Below are positions 57,937 to 64,000 of a DNA stretch of 64,000 nucleotides, piece by piece. Made by a program: the position numbers and the translations under genes. Position 1 is the first letter of the stretch; every line of letters starts with the position of its first letter. The stretch comes from Rhodococcus sp. HNM0569 (GTDB lineage Bacteria; Actinomycetota; Actinomycetes; Mycobacteriales; Mycobacteriaceae). The DNA lies in contig NZ_JAASAE010000001.1 of the NCBI RefSeq assembly GCF_012726205.1, positions 310,001 to 374,000 on the forward strand, written 5' to 3'. The notes below the pieces were generated by a model that was not told where the DNA came from, ran no database searches, and worked only from the letters and a program-made list of their open reading frames with translations.

Positions 57937-59324
57937 GCGGACCCCGTGAACGCGCGGGCCGCGCCGACGAACCGGGTGATCGACTCCGGCCGACCGGCTG
58001 GGTGCGTGTGCAGGTACGACGCGTGCAGACCGTCTGCCGTGAAACCCTCGCGCGTGACGGAGCCGTCGACTCCGCGCCACGCCCACGCAGCCGGATGTGT
58101 GTCCGAGTGCCGCGGCTCGACGACCGTGCGATGGAACTCGTGCCCGGTGACGCGGGCGCCTGCCGGATACAACGGCGAGTCGGCGAGTGCGACGGCGTCG
58201 CGGTAGCCGAGGGTGAGCCGGGGTCCGAACGCGCCAACGACGTCGAGCGCGCCCGCCATCGTGATGCCGTCGAGTTCCCGTGCGAGATACAGCATTCCGG
58301 CGCACTCGGCGTGCACCGGCCCGCCGTCGCGGACGAATTCGGTCACGTCCGCGAGCAATCGACGATTGCGTGCGAGGACGGAAGTATGTTCTTCGGGAAA
58401 GCCACCGGGCAGGATCAGGGCCGCGGTGTCGCGGGGCAGGCGGTCGGTGGCGGGATCGAATTCGGTGACCAGCGCGCCCGCCGCGGTGAGCAGTTCACGA
58501 TGCTCGGCGTAGCCGAAGGTGAACGCGGCGCCGGCCGCGAGCGCGACGCGCACCGCGGGGCTGCCGGTGCTCCCCGGGCCGCCTGTCTCGGCGCGCGCAT
58601 CCCATGCGGGGCCCGCCGCGGCGGCGTCGGCCAGCGTCCGGACGGCGGCGACGTCGACGTGGGCCCGGACGATGTCGGTCATCGCGTCGACCGCCGCGCG
58701 TGCCGGGCCGCCGTGTTCCGTGGCGGTCACGAGGCCCAGGTGACGCGACGGCACCGCAAGATCTGCGCTGCGGGGCACGGCGCCGAGCACAGGCAGGCCC
58801 GCACGGACGCACGCGGCCCGCAGCACGTCCTCGTGGCGCGCGCTGCCGACATTGTTGAGGATCACGCCTGCGACGCGCACGGACGCGTCGTAGGTCGCGA
58901 ACCCGTGCAGCAGCGCGGCGAGGCTCTGGCTCTGCCCGCGGACGTCGACCACGAGCACGACGGGTGCACCGAGCAGCGAGGCGACGTGCGCGGTGGACCC
59001 GAGCGCGACCGGATCCACCGACTCGGGCACGATCCTGCCGTCGAACAGCCCCATGACGCCTTCGACGACGGCGACCTCGGCGCCTGCGGTGCCGTGCCGG
59101 TACAGCGGCCCGATCCGCTCGGCGCCCACGAGGACCGGGTCGAGATTGCGGCCGGGCCTGCCGGTCGCGAGCGCGTGATAGCCGGGGTCGATGTAGTCGG
59201 GGCCGACCTTGAACGGCGCGACGACGTGCCCTTCCGCACGCAGCGCGCCCATGAGGCCGGTCGCGACGGTCGTCTTGCCGCTGCCCGAGGACGGGGCGGC
59301 GATCACCACCGCAGGCGTCACCAC
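57933..59324 (-). CDS. cobB: Cobyrinate a,c-diamide synthase
   Basis: ATP- and glutamine-dependent amidation of the corrin ring. The 463-residue protein has the P-loop APSSGSGKTTVATG, GPDYIDPGYH, GVMGLFDG, and a C-terminal glutamine-amidase domain with the nucleophile Cys in HAECAGMLYLA and the His in LHASYLHTHPAG. Start GTG 59324 (VVTPAVVIAAP). The cobO stop is 28 bases upstream; the CbiG-domain gene overlaps. Confidence 0.95.
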   Translation of the reverse strand: MVTPAVVIAAPSSGSGKTTVATGLMGALRAEGHVVAPFKVGPDYIDPGYHALATGRPGRNLDPVLVGAERIGPLYRHGTAGAEVAVVEGVMGLFDGRIVPESVDPVALGSTAHVASLLGAPVVLVVDVRGQSQSLAALLHGFATYDASVRVAGVILNNVGSARHEDVLRAACVRAGLPVLGAVPRSADLAVPSRHLGLVTATEHGGPARAAVDAMTDIVRAHVDVAAVRTLADAAAAGPAWDARAETGGPGSTGSPAVRVALAAGAAFTFGYAEHRELLTAAGALVTEFDPATDRLPRDTAALILPGGFPEEHTSVLARNRRLLADVTEFVRDGGPVHAECAGMLYLARELDGITMAGALDVVGAFGPRLTLGYRDAVALADSPLYPAGARVTGHEFHRTVVEPRHSDTHPAAWAWRGVDGSVTREGFTADGLHASYLHTHPAGRPESITRFVGAARAFTGSA

Positions 59325-59352
59325 GCGATCCTCGTCATGACAGCGCCGTCCG

Positions 59353-59967
59353 TCACCACTCGATGCCCTTCTGTCCCTTGCGTCCCGAATCCATGGGGTG
59401 CCGGATCTTCGTCATCTCGGTCACGAGGTCGGCGGCGTCGACCAGTTCGGTGGGCGCGCGGCGGCCGGTGATCACGACATGCTGGTTGCCCGGCCGCGAG
59501 CGCAGCACGTCGACGACCTCGTGCACGTCGACCCATCCCCACCCGAGCGGGTAGGTGAACTCGTCGAGCACGTAGAAGGTGTGCGTCTGCGCCTGCAGGC
59601 GCCGTGCGATCTCGCGCCAGCCTTCGAGCGCCGCCGCGGCGTGATCTTCCTCGGTGCCCTGCTTGCGGGACCACGACCAGCCTTCGCCCATCTTGTGCCA
59701 CTCGACCGCTCCGCCCGCGCCGGTCGACTCGTGCAACTCGCCGAGCGCGCGGAACGACGCCTCTTCGCCCACTTTCCATTTCGCGCTCTTCACGAACTGG
59801 AACACGCCGATGTCGAAGCCTTGGTTCCATGCGCGCAGCGCCATGCCGAACGCCGCAGTCGACTTGCCTTTCCCGTCGCCGGTGTGCACGGCGAGCACCG
59901 GGGTGTGACGACGCTGACGTGTGGTGAGGCCGTCGGCGGGAACCTCGTTCGGCACGCCTCGGGGCAT
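59353..59967 (-). CDS. cobO: Cob(I)yrinic acid a,c-diamide adenosyltransferase
   Basis: Adenosylates the reduced cobalt of corrinoids (CobO/CobA/BtuR type). The 204-residue protein has P-loop HTGDGKGKSTAAFGMALRA, EWHKMGEGWSW and YVLDEFTYPLGWGWVD. ATG 59967 is preceded by GAAGGAGAG. It lies between the chelatase gene (100 bases upstream) and cobB in the same direction. Confidence 0.95.
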   Translation of the reverse strand: MPRGVPNEVPADGLTTRQRRHTPVLAVHTGDGKGKSTAAFGMALRAWNQGFDIGVFQFVKSAKWKVGEEASFRALGELHESTGAGGAVEWHKMGEGWSWSRKQGTEEDHAAAALEGWREIARRLQAQTHTFYVLDEFTYPLGWGWVDVHEVVDVLRSRPGNQHVVITGRRAPTELVDAADLVTEMTKIRHPMDSGRKGQKGIEW

Positions 59968-60067
59968 TCGCTCTCTCCTTCGCGATTACGTTGCCGTCCG
60001 GATTCGGACGGAGTAGTGCTCGTGCGGCGGCAGGTTCGGGCCACCGCGTTGTCGGGCCACCGTCTCG

Positions 60068-62086
60068 TCAGGCGGCGGCGGCGCGGACGACACCTGCGAC
60101 GTGGTCGGCCGACAGCTCGGCGAGTTGCAGGCAGTCGCCACCCAGGTCGCGCGCGAGCTGGGCCGCGAGACCGAGGCGCACCATGCCGGATTCGCAGTCG
60201 ACGACGACCGACGCGAGCCCACCCCGCGCGAGGGCCCGTGCGGCGCGGCGGGCGGACGGCAGCGCGTCGCGACCGCCGGTGGCGCGGCCGTCGGTGAGCG
60301 CGACGAGCAGTGCGCGCCGGTGCGGATCGCGCAACCGCTCGCGCCGCAGCACGTCGGAGACGGTGGCGAATCCCTGTGCAAGCGGGGACTTTCCGCCGGT
60401 GCGCAGGTCTCCCAGGCGGCGAACCGCGACGTCGACCGAGCCGGTCGGCGGGAGCGCGACCGTCGCGTCGCGTCCACGCGCGACGACGACGGCGACCTTG
60501 TCACGCCGCAGGTAGGCGTCCCGCAACAGCGACACGACCGCGCCGGTCACCGCGCTCAGCCGGTCACGCGCGGCCATCGACCCGGAGGCGTCGACGAGGA
60601 AGACGACGAGATTGCCTTCGCGGCCGCGACGTTGCGCGCCGCGTGCATCGTCGGCCGCGAACACCATTGTGCCGCCGCGTGTTCCGCGCAGATGATCACC
60701 GCGCGTTCCACGCAGAGGATCACCGCGCGTTCCGCGCAGAGGATCACCGCGCGTTGCGCGCTCGTGTTGGTGCGGAAGGGCGGCGAGGACGGTGCCCGGT
60801 ACATGCAACCCGCCGTGCGGGCGGGCGGTCGCGCGGACCACCGCCCCGCGCTCGCTGCGTGAACGCGACCGGCGGCCGGACGCGCCCGTGCCCATGCCCG
60901 GCACCTCGAGTCGGCGCGCCCGGAACTGGCTGCCGTTGTCGGCACGGGCGCCGGACGGCGTCGGTGCCCCACCGCCGCCGGGATCGTCGGGACCGTCCGG
61001 CCCGTCCGGGTCGCCGCCGCCGGTCTCGGGGTCGCTCGGGCCGTCACCGCCGGGCTCGCCGCCACCCGCATCCCCCTGACCCGACTCGTCGGTCTCGGTC
61101 CGCCCGTCGTCCGCCGCCGCTTCGTCGAAGGCCTGGTCGAGTTCGCGGTCGTCGAGCCCGGGTTCGTCGAACGGGTCTCGGCGCCGTCGGTGCGGGAGGG
61201 CGAGTTCGACGGCGACCCGTACGTCGTCGGCGTCGACTGTGTCGTGTCCGCGCCATGCGGCATGCGAGCGGGCGGCGCGCGCCACCACGAGATCGGCGCG
61301 CATGCCTTCGACGTCGAGCGACGCGCACACCGACGCGATACGGCGCAGTTCGGCATCCGGCAGCTCGACGCCCGCCAGGGCTGCGCGTGCCCGCGCGAGC
61401 GATTCGGCGAGTGCCTCGTCCTCGGCCCGCCACCGGCGGGCGAAGGCGTCCGGGTCGGCGTCGTAGGCGAGCCGCCTCCGAGTGACCTCGACGCGGACGT
61501 CGACGTCTCGTGACGCGGCGACGTCGACGGCGAACCCGAAGCGGTCGAGTAGTTGCGGACGCAACTCTCCCTCTTCGGGATTCATCGTGCCGACGAGGAC
61601 GAACCTCGACGGGTACGACTCGGAGATGCTGTCGCGCTCGACGTGCACACGGCCCATCGCGGCGGCGTCGAGCAGGACGTCGACGAGATGGTCGGCGAGC
61701 AGGTTGACCTCGTCGACGTAGAGCACGCCCCCGTCGGCGTCGGCGAGCAGGCCGGGCGCGAAGCGATGTACCCCGTCGGCGAGCGCGCCGCGGACGTCGA
61801 TCGAGCCGACGACGCGGTCCTCGGTCGCACCAATCGGCAGTTCGACGAGACGCGCGGTGGGCGACGACAGCAGGCGCGCGAACGCGCGGACCGTGGTGGA
61901 TTTCGCGGTGCCCTTCTCGCCGCGGACGAGGACGCCGCCGATCGCGGGGTCGACCGCACACAGGATCAGCGCGAGCCGTAGCCGCTCCTGGCCGACGATC
62001 GCGCTGAACGGGTACGGCGCGGGAGACCGCTGGCTCGCGCGGGGCACCGACTCGGTGTGATGCGTGAGATGGAACTCGGTGTGCAC
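60068..62086 (-). CDS. Fused magnesium/cobalt-chelatase-type ATPase, ChlI-ChlD
   Basis: A 672-residue fusion of ChlI-like AAA+ and ChlD-like VWA domains. AAA motifs are [21 protein letters not shown] and [18 protein letters not shown] long linker (about 320-460) of Gly/Asp/Pro repeats and the TRGDPLRG repeats separates a VWA domain with [18 protein letters not shown]. In Actinobacteria without chlorophyll this type (Rv2850c, as I recall) is found in cobalamin clusters and is thought to assist a CobN-type cobaltochelatase. Start GTG 62086. It lies directly downstream of the cobalamin riboswitch. Confidence 0.88.
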   Translation of the reverse strand: MHTEFHLTHHTESVPRASQRSPAPYPFSAIVGQERLRLALILCAVDPAIGGVLVRGEKGTAKSTTVRAFARLLSSPTARLVELPIGATEDRVVGSIDVRGALADGVHRFAPGLLADADGGVLYVDEVNLLADHLVDVLLDAAAMGRVHVERDSISESYPSRFVLVGTMNPEEGELRPQLLDRFGFAVDVAASRDVDVRVEVTRRRLAYDADPDAFARRWRAEDEALAESLARARAALAGVELPDAELRRIASVCASLDVEGMRADLVVARAARSHAAWRGHDTVDADDVRVAVELALPHRRRRDPFDEPGLDDRELDQAFDEAAADDGRTETDESGQGDAGGGEPGGDGPSDPETGGGDPDGPDGPDDPGGGGAPTPSGARADNGSQFRARRLEVPGMGTGASGRRSRSRSERGAVVRATARPHGGLHVPGTVLAALPHQHERATRGDPLRGTRGDPLRGTRGDHLRGTRGGTMVFAADDARGAQRRGREGNLVVFLVDASGSMAARDRLSAVTGAVVSLLRDAYLRRDKVAVVVARGRDATVALPPTGSVDVAVRRLGDLRTGGKSPLAQGFATVSDVLRRERLRDPHRRALLVALTDGRATGGRDALPSARRAARALARGGLASVVVDCESGMVRLGLAAQLARDLGGDCLQLAELSADHVAGVVRAAAA
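60682..60753. repeat. 24-bp tandem repeat, three copies, in the chelatase linker
   Basis: Near-identical 24-base units start at 60682, 60706 and 60730 with one or two differences each. On the minus strand they code for repeats of TRGDPLRG. Confidence 0.92.
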
Positions 62087-62119
62087 GGCGGCTTCCCTTC
62101 ACTCCCGGTGTCCTCGCCG

Positions 62120-62245
62120 GAAGAAGTGGACGGATCGGGATGCCGCGGCGATCTGGCTGGGTCTCGGCGTGCCGAGGCCGTCACAGTGGCGGGACCGCGC
62201 CTGGTTCGAACAGGACTTCTCCGCGTGGCATCCGCCGGAAACAGT
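62120..62245 (-). promoter_or_regulatory. Cobalamin riboswitch
   Basis: On the minus strand the conserved GCGGTCCCGCCACTGTGA (62198-62181) and B12-box-like AGCCAGATCGCCGCGGCA (62158-62141) are in order with the normal spacing. GGATGCC and GGCATCC close the core helix. It ends about 35 bases before the chelatase start. CTTCC downstream could pair with GGAAG of the Shine-Dalgarno region, a possible translational switch. Boundaries are by eye. Confidence 0.88.
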
Positions 62246-62247
62246 AT

Positions 62248-62282
62248 CGCGCCCCCGCTCCGGCGTGCGGAGCGGGGGCGCG
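62248..62282 (-). terminator. Terminator of mqo
   Basis: A perfect 14-bp GC stem (CGCGCCCCCGCTCC with its complement) around a seven-base loop lies 17 bases after the mqo stop and ends just before the cobalamin riboswitch begins. No U-tract. Confidence 0.8.
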
Positions 62283-62299
62283 AGAGGAAAAGCTGTGGC

Positions 62300-63817
62300 T
62301 CAGACCGCGGCGTGTACGCCTGCGCGCGTCTCGTCGAGCTCGAGGACCTTCGACGACCAGTTCCACACCTGTTCGAACAGCTCCGGGTTGTCGGACAGCT
62401 TGACGCCGAGCGATGGAACCATCTCCTGCAGGCGCGGACGCCACGATTCGAACTCGCGCGGGAAGCAGCGCTGCAGGACGTCGAGCATCGCCGGGACCGC
62501 GGTGGACGCGCCGGGCGAGGCACCCAGCAGGCCGGCGATGGTGCCGTCGCCCGCGTTGACGACCGCCGTGCCGAACTCGAGGACACCGCCCTTGCCCTTC
62601 GCGCGACGGATGACCTGCACGCGCTGACCCGCGGTGATGAGCTCCCAGTCCTGGCCGAGCGCGCGCGGAACGAATTCCTTGAGCGTCTGGATACGACCCG
62701 ATTCGCTCATCGCGAGCTCGCCGACCAGGTATTTGACGAGACCGAGTTCGCTGACGCCGACGCCGAGCATCGACAGCAGGTTGTTCGGCTTGACCGACTT
62801 GGGGAGGTCCGTGACGCGGCCCTGCTTGAGGAATTTCGGCGACCAACCGGCGTACGGACCGAACAGCAGGCCCGGCTGGTGCCCGATGACGCGCGTGTCG
62901 AGGTGCGGGACCGACATCGGGGGCGCACCCACGGCGGCCTTGCCGTACACCTTGGCGTGGTGCTGCTCGATGAGCGCGGGGTTGGTGCAGCGCAGGAACG
63001 CGCCGCTGACCGGGAAGCCGCCGAAACCCTTGGCTTCTTCGATGCCCGAGCGCTGCAGCAGGTGCAGTGCACCGCCGCCCGCGCCGACGAACACGAACTT
63101 GGCCCGGACGATCTTCTTCTGGCCGGTGCGCCGGTTGACGACCTTGACCACCCAGCTGCCGTCGGACTGCTTGGTGAGGTCGGTGATCTCGTGACCGAAG
63201 TGCACATTGCCGCCCGACGCTCCGAGGAAGCCGACGAGCTGACGCGTGAGCGCTCCGAAGTCGACGTCGGTGCCGTGCTGGCTCCAGTTGAGCGCGACGG
63301 GATCGGAGAAATCGCGTCCGCGTGCCATGAGCGGGAGGCGGCGAGCGAACTCGTCCGGGTCGTCGATGTACTCCATGCCGGCGAAGAGCGGATGGTCGGC
63401 GAGCGCCTCGTAGCGGGCTCGCAGGTACTTCACGTTCTTCTCGCCGTGCACGAAGCTCACGTGCGGAATCGGGTTGACGAACTCGCTCGGCTCGGTGAGG
63501 ATGCCGTGCTCGACGGCGTAGGACCAGAACTGGCGCGAGACCTGGAACTGCTCGTTGACGTTGACGGCCTTGGTGGTGTCGACGGTGCCGTCGGCCTTCT
63601 CGGGCGTGTAGTTCAACTCGCACAGCGCCGAGTGCCCGGTGCCCGCATTGTTCCACGGGTCACTGCTCTCGGCAGCGACGGCGTCGAGGCGTTCGAACAA
63701 CGAGACGGACCAGTCCGGTTGGACCTGTCGCAGAATCGCACCGAGCGTCGCGCTCATGATGCCTGCACCGACGAGCACTACATCGGTCTTCGTCTCTACC
63801 ACTTTCTGATCTGACAC
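62300..63817 (-). CDS. mqo: Malate:quinone oxidoreductase
   Basis: A peripheral-membrane FAD enzyme that oxidises malate to oxaloacetate and reduces quinone. Of the family's features, [17 protein letters not shown] holds the FAD loop, [17 protein letters not shown] is the hallmark, and [18 protein letters not shown] follows. Read from GTG 63817 ([12 protein letters not shown]), the protein has 505 residues, and that start matches mycobacterial MSD-. A GTG at 63841 also lies in frame; AAGGAAG between them supports the downstream start. Confidence 0.94.
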   Translation of the reverse strand: MSDQKVVETKTDVVLVGAGIMSATLGAILRQVQPDWSVSLFERLDAVAAESSDPWNNAGTGHSALCELNYTPEKADGTVDTTKAVNVNEQFQVSRQFWSYAVEHGILTEPSEFVNPIPHVSFVHGEKNVKYLRARYEALADHPLFAGMEYIDDPDEFARRLPLMARGRDFSDPVALNWSQHGTDVDFGALTRQLVGFLGASGGNVHFGHEITDLTKQSDGSWVVKVVNRRTGQKKIVRAKFVFVGAGGGALHLLQRSGIEEAKGFGGFPVSGAFLRCTNPALIEQHHAKVYGKAAVGAPPMSVPHLDTRVIGHQPGLLFGPYAGWSPKFLKQGRVTDLPKSVKPNNLLSMLGVGVSELGLVKYLVGELAMSESGRIQTLKEFVPRALGQDWELITAGQRVQVIRRAKGKGGVLEFGTAVVNAGDGTIAGLLGASPGASTAVPAMLDVLQRCFPREFESWRPRLQEMVPSLGVKLSDNPELFEQVWNWSSKVLELDETRAGVHAAV

Positions 63818-63950
63818 TGGAGAATCGACTTCCTTAGTCACTGAGCCATGCGGGTCCGCTGGTGCGTATCGGGAGTACAGGTTACTCGCGCGTTCCGGTG
63901 CGCCTTACCACCCCCGATTGTCCTCCTCCCCGCAGCCGCGGGGCGAGCCG

Positions 63951-63956
63951 TAGATT
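63951..63956 (+). promoter_or_regulatory. -10 box for the leaderless partial gene
   Basis: TAGATT fits TANNNT and ends seven bases before GTG 63964, with no Shine-Dalgarno. Confidence 0.5.
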
Positions 63957-63963
63957 TGTGATT

Positions 63964-64000
63964 GTGACTACTTGGGTGCCAGACGTCCTCGGCGACGGAT
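63964..64000 (+). CDS. N-terminal fragment, possible alpha/beta hydrolase
   Basis: Only twelve codons are present: VTTWVPDVLGDG. The Trp-x-Pro-Asp-Val-Leu start resembles the alpha/beta hydrolase next to mqo in mycobacteria (Rv2854, as I recall). The leaderless promoter supports a real start, but identity rests on twelve residues. Confidence 0.4.
   Translation, partial: MTTWVPDVLGDG

Noticed and set aside
57532-58305. Longer CbiG starting upstream of 57936
   Set aside because: The extension runs antiparallel-style through cobB coding in another frame; family similarity begins only at VTREGVESG, and the GTGA overlap with cobB fixes the start.
60682-60753. CRISPR-like array in the chelatase gene
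   Set aside because: Units are contiguous, in frame and translate as a linker repeat.
62165-62215. tRNA-like T-loop GGTTCGAAC
   Set aside because: There is no acceptor or anticodon arm. The sequence is inside the cobalamin riboswitch, next to the conserved GTCCCGCCACTGTGA.

Overview
The window is high-GC actinobacterial chromosome, almost entirely protein-coding, with GTG and TTG starts, short overlaps between co-directional genes and many leaderless-looking promoters. Gene content and order follow, with gaps, the block of Mycobacterium tuberculosis that I recall as running from recX-recA (Rv2736c-Rv2737c) to mqo (Rv2852c): recX-recA-DUF3046-glycosyltransferase, pspM-pspA-clgR-pgsA-argA-ftsK, rnj-dapA-thyX, dapB, M16 peptidase-pnp-rpsO-ribF, sirR-like regulator, truB-pptT-phosphoesterase, MATE-nrnA-rbfA-DUF503-infB-ylxR-nusA-rimP, the Rv2843/Rv2844-like pair, proS, an EfpA-like exporter, cysG-cobB-cobO-chelatase and mqo. 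This points to Mycobacteriales outside Mycobacterium, probably Nocardiaceae such as Rhodococcus; the genus is inference.

Layout. 1-2164: operon of a CofH/FbiC-like protein that lacks the radical-SAM cysteines and a Baeyer-Villiger-type monooxygenase cut by the window edge. 2214-5516: SOS-controlled recA-recX, DUF3046 and a glycosyltransferase. 5550-6857: TnpB element of the IS200/IS605 type whose single gene carries one amber codon. 6872-14431: PIG-L deacetylase, biotin transporter bioY-bioM-bioN, envelope-stress genes clgR, pspA and pspM, cinA-pgsA, argA, a YciI protein. 14447-22722: a TerC-like transporter behind a manganese-type riboswitch, ftsK, rnj-dapA and thyX. 22922-26636: secreted tyrosine phosphatase, a ribbon-helix-helix regulator with a phased operator array, SRPBCC protein, YcaQ-like protein and flavodoxin-like protein. 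26656-35416: dapB cluster, M16 peptidase, pnp, rpsO, ribF and a DtxR-family regulator. 35423-50343: translation and RNA-processing genes plus PPTase, MATE exporter and PhzF-like protein. 50400-54560: a less conserved insert (YaaA, a lower-GC processive glycosyltransferase, a zinc dehydrogenase). 54588-64000: EfpA-like exporter, cobalamin genes behind a cobalamin riboswitch, mqo, and the first codons of one more gene.

Functional links. recA/recX, cinA, ftsK, thyX and the YcaQ-like protein concern DNA. pnp, rpsO, rnj, truB, rbfA, infB, nusA, rimP, proS and nrnA concern RNA and translation. The chelatase, cobO, cobB, a CbiG C-terminal domain and cysG lie in the same orientation downstream of the cobalamin riboswitch, which suggests vitamin B12 feedback on the cluster.

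The most unusual items are the cluster-less CofH paralogue coupled to a monooxygenase, the readable expression platform of the manganese riboswitch, the 11-bp-phased operator array at 23783-23849, and about nine short tandem duplications, two of which straddle stop codons.
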